Shown: piece after piece, positions 17,630 through 26,620 of the stretch
Numbering within the stretch: the stretch's first letter is position 1
How the letters are laid out: each line of letters begins with the position of its first letter
NCBI GenBank assembly: GCA_022824365.1
Contig: JAJEAA010000005.1
Span: 62,001-126,000 of the forward strand
Direction: 5' to 3'
DNA from: Anaerolineae bacterium
Lineage (GTDB): Bacteria; Chloroflexota; Anaerolineae; Aggregatilineales; Phototrophicaceae
Length of the DNA: 64,000 nucleotides
The notes under the pieces: model-generated
The model's database searches: none
The model's input: only the letters and a program-made list of their open reading frames with translations
Told to the model about the DNA's origin: nothing
Made by a program: the position numbers and the translations under genes

Positions 17630-18730
17630 CTAGGGCGTCAGCGTCACTTTGACCGATTCAGTGCCGGCCGCGACCATGTCCATGCCAGCCTGAAACTCGC
17701 TCAGCGGCAACTGATGCGTCATGATGCGGTCCATCGGCAACAATCCCTTGCTCAGCATATCAATGGCGATGGGGTAGGTGTAGGGGCTGAGGTGCGAGCC
17801 GTGGATATTCAGTTCCTTGGTATCCCCGATGATCGTCCAATCGGCCGTGACCGGCTCGCGCATGACGCTGAATTCGACGAAGGTGCCCAGCTTGCGGATC
17901 ATATTTAAGCCCTGCGTCACCGCGGCTGGATAACCGGTCGCCTCGATATAAACATCGCAGCCATAACCATCGGTGAGCTTCAGCACCTCGTCGACCACAT
18001 CGATCTTCCGCGGGTTCAAGCTCATGTCAGCGCCGCAAAGCTCAGCGATCTCCAGCCGCTCATCATTGAGGTCGATGGCGATCAACAAACGCGGATTCTT
18101 CAAGCGCGCCGCCGCGAACATGCCCAAACCCAGCGGACCGCAGCCTGCTATCACGACCACGTCATCCAACTCGATCTCGCCCCGCTGCACCGCGTGGATG
18201 GAACAGCCCAGCGGCTCGATGAAAGCGGCATGATGAGCGGGCAGGGACTCCGGTACTTTGTAATTCAACGCCCCGACCGGGAAGAGCATATACTCCGCCA
18301 TCGCCCCGATCGTCGCTTGACGGAAGCCGTAAACATCGTGCTTGTCCTGGCACATCCAATACTGACCCCGCTTGCAAAAGCGGCACTTCCAGCAAGGCAC
18401 GATCTGCTCGGAGACGGCGATATCGCCCAGCGCCAAGCCGTATTGCTCGCCCGCGCCTTCGCCCAGCGCCACCACCTCGCCCACAAATTCATGACCCGGA
18501 ATAACCGGCGGCTGACAATAACCCTCGCGACTATCATCGCCCCAAAAAAGCGGCGCGCCCTGGTAGCATTTGAGGTCGCTGGCGCAGATGCCGACCGACT
18601 GCACGCGGATGACGACTTCGCCGGCCGCCGGCTGGGGCACGCGCCATTCTTCCAGGCGATAATCTTCCGGTCCGTGGCAGACGATGGCGGGCATGGTCTT
18701 TGGCAGGGCTTCCTTGGCAAGGTAGGTCAT
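17630..18730 (-). CDS. zinc-dependent alcohol/polyol dehydrogenase (MDR family)
   Basis: This 366-residue medium-chain dehydrogenase has catalytic-zinc residues in GICASDLKCY and PGHEFVGEV and a structural-zinc loop with four cysteines in PCWKCRFCKRGQYWMC. The Rossmann motif is VIAGCGPLGLG. The set resembles threonine, sorbitol and erythritol dehydrogenases. The ATG at 18730 follows AAAAGGACA and is preferred over one 30 bases upstream. It heads the minus-strand run with the SDR genes. The substrate is probably a polyol or sugar alcohol. Confidence 0.87.
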   Translation of the reverse strand: MTYLAKEALPKTMPAIVCHGPEDYRLEEWRVPQPAAGEVVIRVQSVGICASDLKCYQGAPLFWGDDSREGYCQPPVIPGHEFVGEVVALGEGAGEQYGLALGDIAVSEQIVPCWKCRFCKRGQYWMCQDKHDVYGFRQATIGAMAEYMLFPVGALNYKVPESLPAHHAAFIEPLGCSIHAVQRGEIELDDVVVIAGCGPLGLGMFAAARLKNPRLLIAIDLNDERLEIAELCGADMSLNPRKIDVVDEVLKLTDGYGCDVYIEATGYPAAVTQGLNMIRKLGTFVEFSVMREPVTADWTIIGDTKELNIHGSHLSPYTYPIAIDMLSKGLLPMDRIMTHQLPLSEFQAGMDMVAAGTESVKVTLTP

Positions 18731-18847
18731 TTGATTGTCCTTTTCCGTATGGTTTTCCAACTGTATTGCTTTGTTTATATGCGAGCATTTCAGCCACCAT
18801 AGAGAGCACTTTGAACGAGAGATAATTTACGTTTGCCTTGCTTGCTT

Positions 18848-19543
18848 CTAGCTCAGGTTGAACCATTCTTTTTCATTGTCTTTGTCCACTTTCAGATGGT
18901 CGAGTCTCTTGTGCAAGCGCTGCTCATCTTTCGGCGCATTGTCAGACTCATTCAAGCGTGAATATCTCAATTGCTTCCCGTGTTTCTGACGGAGTTGACG
19001 CAAGCGTTGCTCTGGATCTATCGTTCGCCCGATTTTCGATAGACCGGTCGAGTCATCATAGGCGTTATAGACGTAGCCAGCTGGGTGCTCGCGCCTTGGG
19101 AATTCTGCAAGATTGCTAGCAGTCAAATATCTCCCTCCCATGCCCAACGCAGCATCTCGCAGGACAACCACGAAAGCTAGGGTGTGGCCAAAAATGATGT
19201 GCCCATAGAAACTCGGTCCGATGTGAAGTTGAAGAATCGCACTGCCGTTGAGTAGCGGCATGATAATTTTTCCACCCACAATCCACCAGATCAGCCCGTA
19301 GATCAAACCGCCCACAACGATGTTCACCAGTGGGTTGCCCAAGTCAACGTACTGCATAAACACACCAGTGTAGAGGGCGCCGATTACGATGCTAATGATG
19401 ATATGCAAGATAAAGCCAACAAAAGAATCAGCGCTGATCACACCGCCAATCATATCTTGCATACCCGGACCCGCATAAGCGAGGAATATGTAGCCGGCTA
19501 TAACACCGGGAACGATACCTCTCCTCATATCGTCGCTGTTCAA
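18848..19543 (-). CDS. membrane protein fused to a GIY-YIG/T5orf172-like domain
   Basis: This 231-residue protein has two clearly different parts. Residues 1-130 hold about four hydrophobic helices (GVIAGYIFLAYAG, FILHIIISIVIGALYTG, IVVGGLIYGLIWWIVGG, FGHTLAFVVVL). Residues 150-231 look like a GIY-YIG-type (T5orf172/MUG113) nuclease domain: GYVYNAYDD, LSKIGRTIDPEQRLRQL and a conserved Glu in DEQRLHKRL. The start is a TTG with GAGGAAG eight bases upstream. I do not know a described protein with this architecture. GIY-YIG-like domains normally act on nucleic acid in the cytoplasm. Confidence 0.65.
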   Translation of the reverse strand: MNSDDMRRGIVPGVIAGYIFLAYAGPGMQDMIGGVISADSFVGFILHIIISIVIGALYTGVFMQYVDLGNPLVNIVVGGLIYGLIWWIVGGKIIMPLLNGSAILQLHIGPSFYGHIIFGHTLAFVVVLRDAALGMGGRYLTASNLAEFPRREHPAGYVYNAYDDSTGLSKIGRTIDPEQRLRQLRQKHGKQLRYSRLNESDNAPKDEQRLHKRLDHLKVDKDNEKEWFNLS

Positions 19544-19726
19544 TGTCGGTTCTTCCTCATCTCATTTCTGTGTGGCGAATGTGAGGCGATTGTATCCTTG
19601 ATTGGCTGCTATCGCACTTTTTTGCTAATGATAGCAGGGAGCCGCCGCTGACATGACACTGGCAACTTGAGGCGGTTCGCGTTCATAATCCTATGCTGAC
19701 TTCAATGTCCAAAATCGAGGAGACTC

Positions 19727-20896
19727 TTGCATCAAGCTCTGACGAAGCGACCAACCCTGATGGTCGGCGCCTTGTGCGCCACCTACGGCCTGCTCTATCT
19801 GGGCCGCGTCAACGTCAGCGTCGTCCTGCCGATGCTGGCGCAGGACCTGGGCTTGGGCTTGGCCGAGGTGGGCGCTTTGGGCACGGTCTTCTTTTGGTTC
19901 TACGGACTCTTCCAATTTGTCAGCGGCGAAGTCGGCAGTCACGTCAGCCCCTTTCGCATCGTCAGTCTCGGCCTCCTGGCGACCGCTCTCATCAATGTGC
20001 TTTTCTCCTTTCAGTCGTCGCTCGTCATGATGCTCATATTGTGGGGGATGAATGGCATCGCCCAATCCGGCGGCTGGTCGCCGATGGTGCGCATCCTGGC
20101 GGAGCGTCTCCATCCCCGCGAAATCAAGCGCGCGTCGACCCTGATGCCCTTCGGCTACGTCATCGGCACAGCGCTGACCTGGACGCTGGTCGGGGCGCTG
20201 GTGGCCGGCGGGGATTGGCGCATCGCCTTTTGGCTGCCCGGTTTGCTGCTGCTGCTGGTCGTGGCCGCCTGGCGGAAGGCGGGCATCGACGCGCCCAAGA
20301 CAAAGTCCAGCGGCGTCCGCTTTAGAGTGATCATTTCCGAAGCGCGCGGCATCGTCTTTCTGCTCTTCGTGGCTGCCCTGGCCGGCTTCGTCCGCAACGG
20401 TTCGCTCATCTGGCTGCCCACCTATATTCTCGATACCGGCTTGATCGCCGATGGCATGGTCGGCACGGTCGCGGCTCTGATGCAGATCATCGCGATCCCC
20501 GGTCTGCTGGTCGCGCATTTTCGCGTGGCCAGCAGCAATCAAGTGTTTATGACCGCCATTCTCATGTTTGCCGCCGCCGGTCTCGCTTTCCTGCTGGTCG
20601 CGGGCGCCGCCGGACCCCTGTCGATGCTGGTGGTTGGCTTCGCCTTGATGATGCTCAATGGCGCCTTTAATCTGGTGATTACCTCTATCCCCTTGCTGAT
20701 GGCGCCGCCGGGTCGCGCCTCGTCAACCGCCGGAACAGTGAATATGATGGCGACATTCTTTGGCGGCTCCGCCGGTTTCGCCATCGGCCGGCTGCTGGAG
20801 ATCAGCGATTGGAGCGCAGTATTTGTTTTGTGGGGGGCGGCTCTGCTGCTGGCGGGGTTGGTCCTATGGCGGAAGCGGACGGAAGAAAAGCCATAA
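19727..20896 (+). CDS. MFS transporter, copy 1
   Basis: This 389-residue major facilitator protein has about 12 membrane helices and signature stretches such as YLGRVNVSVVLPMLAQ and VSGEVGSHVSPFR. It starts at a TTG directly preceded by a strong GAGGAG site; no better start lies nearby. A paralogue follows at 20986. The RVN...VVLP region resembles hexose-phosphate/organophosphate and sugar-acid porters, but the substrate is not determinable. Confidence 0.85.
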   Translation: MHQALTKRPTLMVGALCATYGLLYLGRVNVSVVLPMLAQDLGLGLAEVGALGTVFFWFYGLFQFVSGEVGSHVSPFRIVSLGLLATALINVLFSFQSSLVMMLILWGMNGIAQSGGWSPMVRILAERLHPREIKRASTLMPFGYVIGTALTWTLVGALVAGGDWRIAFWLPGLLLLLVVAAWRKAGIDAPKTKSSGVRFRVIISEARGIVFLLFVAALAGFVRNGSLIWLPTYILDTGLIADGMVGTVAALMQIIAIPGLLVAHFRVASSNQVFMTAILMFAAAGLAFLLVAGAAGPLSMLVVGFALMMLNGAFNLVITSIPLLMAPPGRASSTAGTVNMMATFFGGSAGFAIGRLLEISDWSAVFVLWGAALLLAGLVLWRKRTEEKP

Positions 20897-20985
20897 TCGG
20901 GCGCGGCGCAAGGACGGGACTACGCGATCGCTCCATTCAGGTTGATAATCGTCAACCGCCTTGACCAACTTAACAGGACGCGAAG

Positions 20986-22179
20986 ATGCGCGCAATGCGG
21001 AGCGCCTTCAGCCAACCGCAAAACATAATGGTCGGCGCCATCTGGATTACCTACGCCTGCTTCTATTTGGGGCGTGTGAATCTCAGCATCGTCCTGCCCT
21101 TGCTCGCCCTCGACCTGGATGTCAGCCGCGCTGAAGTCGGCGCTTTGGGCACCGTCTTCTTTTGGGTCTACGGCATCAGCCATTTCGTCAGCGGGCAGAT
21201 CGGCAGCCACGTCAGCCCCTTCCGCATGATCAGCCTCGGCCTGCTGGTCATCGCCCTCGTCAATATCGCCTTCGCCTTTCAGACCTCGCTCCTCCTCATG
21301 CTCCTGCTCTGGGGCCTCAACGGCATCGCGCAATCCGGCGGCTGGTCGCCGATGTTTCGCATCCTGGCGGAACGGCTCGAGCGCGGTCAGATCAAACGCG
21401 TGTCCACCATCATGCCCTTCAGCTACGTCTTCGGCACGGTCATGACCTGGGCGCTGATCGGCTTGGTCGCCGGCGGCGGAGACTGGCGAGCCGCCTTCTG
21501 GCTGCCGGGTCTTCTGCTCCTCCTCGTGCTGGTCTTTTGGCGGCGCGCCGGCATAGACGCGCCCAAAGCAAAAGCCAGCGGTCCCCGCCTTTCGCTCATC
21601 CTCCGCGAATCTCGCGGTATCGCCTTTGCGCTGCTGGCCGCGGCTCTGGGCGGCTTTGTCTTCAATGGCGCTCTTATCTGGCTGCCTGCCTATATCCTCG
21701 ATACGGGCTTGATCGCCGAGCAACTGGTAGGTCCAGTGGCGGCGCTGATGCAGGTCGCCGCTATCGGCGGACTCTTTCTGGCGCGCTTTCAGGTGCGGCG
21801 CAGCAATCAGGTCTTCGCGACCGCCGCGATCATGCTTGCCGGCGCTGGCATCGCGTTGCTGCTTTTGATGACCGCCAATGAATCCTTGGCTCTGCTTGTC
21901 ATGGCGGCTGCATTGATCCTGCTCAATGGCGCCTTTGGCTTGACTGTCAGCTCGATGCCGCTGCTGCTGGCGCCGCCGGGCCGCGCCTCCTCGATCACCG
22001 GCAGCATCAATATGATGTCCAATTTCTTCGGCGGGATGGCTGGCTTCAGCGTTGGCGCCCTGGTCGAGCACAATGGCTGGGAGCCTGTATTCGGCCTCTG
22101 GGCTGCCTGTCTGCTGCTGGCGGCCATCGTCGTCTGGCGCCACCGGGCTGGGGAATATCGATGGATGGAGGCTGAATGA
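20986..22179 (+). CDS. MFS transporter, copy 2
   Basis: This 397-residue MFS protein parallels the upstream gene over its whole length (YLGRVNLSIVLPLLALD, IGSHVSPFRMISLGLL, GIAQSGGWSPMFRILAERL), so the two are tandem duplicates. Helix count and length are normal. It lies 90 bases after copy 1 and about 70 bases before a type III CoA-transferase. The pair may carry related organic acids or sugars that are then activated as CoA esters (inference). Confidence 0.87.
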   Translation: MRAMRSAFSQPQNIMVGAIWITYACFYLGRVNLSIVLPLLALDLDVSRAEVGALGTVFFWVYGISHFVSGQIGSHVSPFRMISLGLLVIALVNIAFAFQTSLLLMLLLWGLNGIAQSGGWSPMFRILAERLERGQIKRVSTIMPFSYVFGTVMTWALIGLVAGGGDWRAAFWLPGLLLLLVLVFWRRAGIDAPKAKASGPRLSLILRESRGIAFALLAAALGGFVFNGALIWLPAYILDTGLIAEQLVGPVAALMQVAAIGGLFLARFQVRRSNQVFATAAIMLAGAGIALLLLMTANESLALLVMAAALILLNGAFGLTVSSMPLLLAPPGRASSITGSINMMSNFFGGMAGFSVGALVEHNGWEPVFGLWAACLLLAAIVVWRHRAGEYRWMEAE

Positions 22180-22248
22180 TGTCTTTTGCGCTGAATGGGA
22201 GAACAATGTACGCTCTTGTTATCATAATGGGCGACGAGGGGGATTTAT

Positions 22249-23451
22249 ATGTCTGACAACCCGCCCCTAAACGGCATCAAAGTCATCGACCAGACCCAGG
22301 CTCTCGCCGGCCCCTACGCTGCCATGATCCTCGGCGACCTCGGCGCTGATGTCATTAAGATCGAAAAACCCGGCATCGGCGATAACTCCCGGCAATGGGC
22401 GCCCCCTTATATCGGCGACCAAAGCTGCTACTACCTGGCCATCAACCGCAACAAACGCGGCATCGCCCTGGATATCCGCGCCGAAGGCGGACGCGAGTTT
22501 ATGCGCCGGCTGGTCGCCGATGCCGATATCTTCCTCAGCAACCTGATGACATCCGCCTCCTTGCAACGTCATGGCATCGACTACGCGACCCTGCGTCAAC
22601 TCAATCCTCGGCTGATTTATGCCTCGATCAGCGGTTACGGACGGCGCGGACCGCGAGCCGGCCAGCCCGGCTACGACCTCGTCTCGCAAGCCGAATCCGG
22701 CACGATGGCGCTGACCGGCGAAGTCGATGGCGCGCCCATGCGTTTCCCCACGCCCATCGCCGATATGACCTGCGGCTTGTTCACGGTCATCGGCATCCTG
22801 GCGGCGCTGCAAGCGCGGGGACGCAGCGGCGTCGGCCAATTCATCGATATGTCCCTGCAAGAAGGCCAGATGACCTGGCTGGCCAATATCGCCGCCGAAC
22901 ATTTCGCCCTGGGCGTCGATCCGCCGCGGCGCGGCAATCGGCATCCCCAAGTCGTGCCCTACGAAGCGGTGCAAGCCAGCGACGGCGACTGGTTCATCCT
23001 GGGCGTCGCCTCCGACAATGTCTGGCGCGCATTCTGCAACTATGTCGGGCGGGACGAATTGGCAGCCGACTCCCGCTTCGCGACCAATTCCCAGCGCATC
23101 GCCAACTATACAGCCCTGCTGCCAATCCTGCGGGAGATCATCCGCGCCAAGCCCTGTGACGAATGGCTGCGCGAGTTTCGGGCGGCCGGCGTGCCCTGCG
23201 GACGCATCAACACGACCGCCGAGGCTTTGGGCGATCCCCACCTGCTGGAGCGCGGCATGATTATCGAACTGGAGCATCCAGCCCTGGGCTTGGTCAAATC
23301 CTTGGCCACTCCCGTGCATTTGTCCGAAACGCCTCTGATATACCGCCGCCATCCGCCCCGCCTGGGCGAGCACAGCGATGAGGTCGCGCATGAAATCGGC
23401 TACAGCCCGGCTGAAATCGCCGCTCTGCGCGCGGAGGGCGTACTGGCTTGA
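22249..23451 (+). CDS. type III (CaiB/BaiF) CoA-transferase
   Basis: This 400-residue family III CoA-transferase has the N-terminal GIKVIDQTQALAGPYAAMIL block, the LGADVIKIEKP motif and a catalytic aspartate, Asp172 in PIADMTCG. These enzymes move CoA between carboxylic acids such as formyl/oxalate, carnitine or succinyl/malate. The start follows GAGGGGG. Two MFS transporters upstream may supply its acid substrate. Length and domains are normal. Confidence 0.9.
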   Translation: MSDNPPLNGIKVIDQTQALAGPYAAMILGDLGADVIKIEKPGIGDNSRQWAPPYIGDQSCYYLAINRNKRGIALDIRAEGGREFMRRLVADADIFLSNLMTSASLQRHGIDYATLRQLNPRLIYASISGYGRRGPRAGQPGYDLVSQAESGTMALTGEVDGAPMRFPTPIADMTCGLFTVIGILAALQARGRSGVGQFIDMSLQEGQMTWLANIAAEHFALGVDPPRRGNRHPQVVPYEAVQASDGDWFILGVASDNVWRAFCNYVGRDELAADSRFATNSQRIANYTALLPILREIIRAKPCDEWLREFRAAGVPCGRINTTAEALGDPHLLERGMIIELEHPALGLVKSLATPVHLSETPLIYRRHPPRLGEHSDEVAHEIGYSPAEIAALRAEGVLA

Positions 23452-23472
23452 GCCTGCCTCAGGACCTCTCGC

Positions 23473-24480
23473 TCAAACGAACTGTTCAGCATCAATATAG
23501 GTCGGTACGCCTTCTTCGGCGAAGATGCGGTCGATAGCGGCGTAGTCCTCCGCGCTCAAACGCCAATCCGCCGCCGCGACATTCTCCCGCAGTTCCTTTT
23601 CGTTCCGCATGCCGATCAACGCCACGGTCACGCCCGGCCGTCCCAGCAGCCAGGCGATCGCCAATTGCGCGGCAGACTTGCCGTAATCCGCCGCCAGCGC
23701 CTTCAGCTTGTCCACCACGTGCAAAGCCTTGAGAAAGGGCTCGCGCTGGAATAGCGGCAAACCGAAGGCATCGCCGCGGCTGCGCCAATCCCAATCGACA
23801 AAGCTGGTTTCAGCGGTGAAGGCGCCGCTGAGCAAGCCGAAAGCCAGCGTGCCATAAGCCATGAAGCCAATGCCCTCCGCCCGGCAATAAGGCAGCACCG
23901 CTTTCTCAACGCGCCGGTCGAAGAGGTGATAGCCGACCTGGTTGGTCGTAAGCTGTCCGTGCTGCTGGCAGGCCGCCATCATCGGCGCGGTGTAATTCGA
24001 GACGCCGTAATGGCGGATCTTGCCCGCCTCTTGCAGCGTCCGCAAGCCGGCCATAGTCTCTTCCTGCGCGGTCCGGTGGTCATGGAAATGAATCAGCAGC
24101 AAGTCGATATAATCCGTCCGGAGCCGCCGCAGGCAGCCCTCGGCATGCTCGATGATGTTGCGGGCGGAAGAATCGCGCTCATGGGTCTTCATGAAGCCCG
24201 GATGGTCGGGGTCGTCGCGAAAGGTGAAGCCGACTTTGGTCACGATGACGACATCTTTGCGCCGCGCTCCCAGCGCATCCCCCAAGAGCGCTTCCGATGT
24301 GAAAGGACCATAGGTCTCCGAGGTATCGAAGAGGGTGACGCCATGGTCGATGGCGCTCTGCGCCGCCCGCGCCGCATCGGCGGCATCAATATGACCATAC
24401 TGGCGGACGCTCATCTCCCAGGTGCCGAAGCCGATGACAGATGAAAATAGCTCACTATTCCCAAATCGCCGCTGTTCCAT
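23473..24480 (-). CDS. aldo/keto reductase
   Basis: This 335-residue NADPH-dependent reductase is a TIM barrel of the AKR superfamily. The catalytic set is visible as FDTSETYG (Asp and Tyr), VIVTKVGF (Lys) and LLIHFHD (His). The start MEQRRFGNS is chosen at 24480 because GAGG lies seven bases upstream and the family begins there; the frame continues upstream to a TTG at 24498. The C-terminal SAQLAIAWLLGRPGVTVALIG is the usual cofactor region. It is convergent with the CoA-transferase gene. Confidence 0.88.
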   Translation of the reverse strand: MEQRRFGNSELFSSVIGFGTWEMSVRQYGHIDAADAARAAQSAIDHGVTLFDTSETYGPFTSEALLGDALGARRKDVVIVTKVGFTFRDDPDHPGFMKTHERDSSARNIIEHAEGCLRRLRTDYIDLLLIHFHDHRTAQEETMAGLRTLQEAGKIRHYGVSNYTAPMMAACQQHGQLTTNQVGYHLFDRRVEKAVLPYCRAEGIGFMAYGTLAFGLLSGAFTAETSFVDWDWRSRGDAFGLPLFQREPFLKALHVVDKLKALAADYGKSAAQLAIAWLLGRPGVTVALIGMRNEKELRENVAAADWRLSAEDYAAIDRIFAEEGVPTYIDAEQFV

Positions 24481-24654
24481 AAGTCGCCTCAGCGCCAAGT
24501 TAGTCTTGCGAATCCCGACAACGGGAACTCTCGTAAGGCCTGTCCGCTACAGTAAATCCTACGCGAAGATAGCTGAAATAGTAGTGAAACAATACAAAAA
24601 TAGGGGGCGATCCTTGCGAAATTCAACAAATGACCACGAAATCCGCTAAGTTTA

Positions 24655-24714
24655 GCTCCCCTTCCCAGATGCTTCGGGGAAGGGGCCGGGGGATGGGGTA
24701 GAAAAAGCGGCCGT
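24655..24714. repeat. composite repeat, family B element
   Basis: An imperfect palindrome of C-rich and G-rich arms followed by GCCGGGGGATGGGGTAGAAA. The arms differ from other copies but still pair. Confidence 0.65.
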
Positions 24715-24739
24715 CGCGCCACACTACCGGACAAGCCTT

Positions 24740-24764
24740 GTAGGGGCGATCCTTGGATCGCCCG
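24740..24764. repeat. dispersed hairpin repeat A
   Basis: Stem GGGCGATCC/GGATCGCCC with loop TT, following a family B element. Confidence 0.8.
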
Positions 24765-24849
24765 CAGTTTCAGATTCTCCGACCCCGCCAAACATATATC
24801 CGCATAATTTGCCACTCCCGCCCAGCAGGTCGCCCGCTACTCCCGCTCA

Positions 24850-25818
24850 TCAAGCGTAACTCTCGTACCAGTCTTCGCTTGATGCCGGCCCGCGGTAGAA
24901 GTCGCTCCAGGGGCGGGCAGCGGCCGCGGCAATCGCGAGCAGTTCCCGCAAGCGCTTCCCCGCCACATCATGTAGAAAAGCAGTCCGGTCAGCCTCGGAC
25001 AGTGCGACCGCTTCTTTCCAGATGGCGCGCCCGGCCAAGAAGCCGCTGGCGCCACACTCACAGGCGACCTGCGCCTGCGGTTTGAATTGCTCGAAGTCAA
25101 CGCCGGCGCTCAGCAGCACCCAAGGCACAGCCGAAGCATCGCTGAGCCGTTGGCAGGCATCCTGCCATTCGCTTTCGTCTTGATTGAACTGGATATCAAG
25201 CGGGAATTCCATCTTCAGCGCGTCAACGCCGGTGCGCGACAAGCGGCGCGCCGTTTCGATCACGACCTCAGCCCGCCCCTCGGCGAAGTCAGCGCTGCCT
25301 TTGGGAGCGGCGCGGTCGAGGCTGTAGGACATCGGCTCGAGGAATACCGGCAAATCCCAGGCGTGACACTCCCGCCTGACCTGGCGGATCAGCGCCTCAA
25401 GCTCCTCAGCCAGCTCGCCGCTGCCGGGATGATAATAGACCATGAACTTGACCGCGCTGGCGCCGGCTTTGCGAATCTTCTCCGGCGTCCAACTCGGAAT
25501 CAGCTCGGTCTGCCGGTAGGTCGAATCGCCGCTGTAGCCGCTCTTCTCCAAGGCGAGCAGCAGCCCTGCCTTCGGGCTCATTTGCATCGCCGGTCCCAAG
25601 CCATAGACCGGGTCGGTCAGGATGGCGCTGGCTTCAGTCGAGAGCGCGCCGATGATTTCGGATTTGACCTGCACGAGCTGCTCGTAGCTGGCGGCGGCCG
25701 GCATCATTCTCCGGTAACTGCCGCGCTGGTCGAAGGCGATGATGCCGAAGACATCAGCCTCTTCAAGACTCGTCGTCTTCAATCCGCGATAGCGTCCGGG
25801 GCTGAGCGTCTTGGGCAT
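24850..25818 (-). CDS. tagatose-1,6-bisphosphate aldolase-like (LacD type) class I aldolase
   Basis: This 322-residue TIM-barrel protein resembles LacD-type aldolases. FDQRGSYRRM near the start matches the family's FDQRGALKRM-like segment, and the lysine in AVKFMVYYHP is the candidate Schiff-base residue. Further motifs are VFLEPMSY and KMEFPLD. The ATG at 25818 follows AAGGGAAG and is preferred over upstream ATGs. The expected reaction is cleavage of a ketose bisphosphate to DHAP and glyceraldehyde-3-phosphate. It lies downstream of a ribose-type importer, with a toxin-antitoxin pair between them. Confidence 0.78.
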   Translation of the reverse strand: MPKTLSPGRYRGLKTTSLEEADVFGIIAFDQRGSYRRMMPAAASYEQLVQVKSEIIGALSTEASAILTDPVYGLGPAMQMSPKAGLLLALEKSGYSGDSTYRQTELIPSWTPEKIRKAGASAVKFMVYYHPGSGELAEELEALIRQVRRECHAWDLPVFLEPMSYSLDRAAPKGSADFAEGRAEVVIETARRLSRTGVDALKMEFPLDIQFNQDESEWQDACQRLSDASAVPWVLLSAGVDFEQFKPQAQVACECGASGFLAGRAIWKEAVALSEADRTAFLHDVAGKRLRELLAIAAAAARPWSDFYRGPASSEDWYESYA

Positions 25819-25921
25819 GGTTCTGCTTCCCTTCATGAATTCAGAATCCACTTGTCGCCATACGAAAATCGCGGCGAAGCAAAGTGGTTGCTCTGGCGAG
25901 ACCTATATGTGAATCAAGGCG

Positions 25922-26290
25922 TTACGGCTTGCCGATATTCTTGCTATCAACACTCTCTTGAATACGTAAGATTCGCTGCCGTACCTCGTTAAGGCTAGCA
26001 TCGTTCTTTTCAGTTTTGGAGTATATGGTTATGAGGAATGTTTGATCCTTGCCATAGAGCGTATAATATACGCGAAAGCCGCCGCGTTTGCCCCGTCTTG
26101 CTGCTGGATTTGGCAATCTAACTTTGAAAGTTTGGGCAAATGATTGCGGTACTCTGTCTCCAGGCAGTTCTCCGTCCAAAAGCTGCTTGACCAGACGTCG
26201 AACCTGAGTCGCTACTCCAGGATATTTGCGCTGGAGTTGCCTTACTTCTTTTTCGAATTCTGGCGTTGTGTCAACAACTCGCGACGCCAT
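25922..26290 (-). CDS. RelE/ParE-type toxin
   Basis: This 122-residue protein fits the RelE fold: an N-terminal EFEKEVRQLQRKYPGV helix pair, then the strand block FKVRLPNPAARRGKRGGFRVYYTL and FLITIYSKTEKNDAS. The basic patch and the Tyr-rich strand fit a ribosome-dependent mRNA interferase or gyrase poison. It starts three bases after the stop of a small acidic protein, the likely antitoxin. The length is slightly more than usual because of a C-terminal helical tail. Confidence 0.8.
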   Translation of the reverse strand: MASRVVDTTPEFEKEVRQLQRKYPGVATQVRRLVKQLLDGELPGDRVPQSFAQTFKVRLPNPAARRGKRGGFRVYYTLYGKDQTFLITIYSKTEKNDASLNEVRQRILRIQESVDSKNIGKP

Positions 26291-26293
26291 CGC

Positions 26294-26491
26294 CTATTCG
26301 TTTTCGAGTTCTTCGAGGAATTTGAGGGCGGGCCGTGTCTCTCCGTTAAGCATCTGCCGGAAGCCGCGTTCAAAGCTATCTAGCACGTCTTCCTTGCTCA
26401 ACTCATTGTCTTCCTGAACACATTCAGGAGCATTTGACTCTGTTTCATTATCGTCAGTTTTGACGTATCGGGTCTTTGGAGTCTCCATCAT
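26294..26491 (-). CDS. putative antitoxin of the RelE-type toxin
   Basis: This 65-residue acidic protein lies directly upstream of the toxin. The ATG at 26491 is chosen because GGGAG sits five bases before it; a longer frame starts at 26545. The C-terminal half (LSKEDVLDSFERGFRQMLNGETRP) forms a helix likely to wrap the toxin. No DNA-binding fold is obvious in the short N-terminus. Confidence 0.65.
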   Translation of the reverse strand: MMETPKTRYVKTDDNETESNAPECVQEDNELSKEDVLDSFERGFRQMLNGETRPALKFLEELENE

Positions 26492-26620
26492 GATAACTCC
26501 CAAATCAGTAATTTCGTCGGAGTTAGTATAACAGCATTTTACCAATCAACGTAATGGTCAACGGGTCTCCTAGTCTGTGCTTCGCCGCGCGGCGACGCCT
26601 GTTGATCCAGATCTCCATTC

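Larger units (their letters stand above)
24481..24849. other. intergenic gap made of repeats
   Basis: No gene is seen. The gap holds a composite repeat: a CTCCCC...GGGG palindrome element (family B), a spacer ending CAAGCCTTG, then hairpin A. The same arrangement recurs at 30963, 40851 and 41188. Confidence 0.6.

Noticed and set aside
16204..17633. Plus-strand open frames opposite the SDR genes
   Set aside because: They are antisense shadows; the minus-strand genes carry complete SDR motifs.
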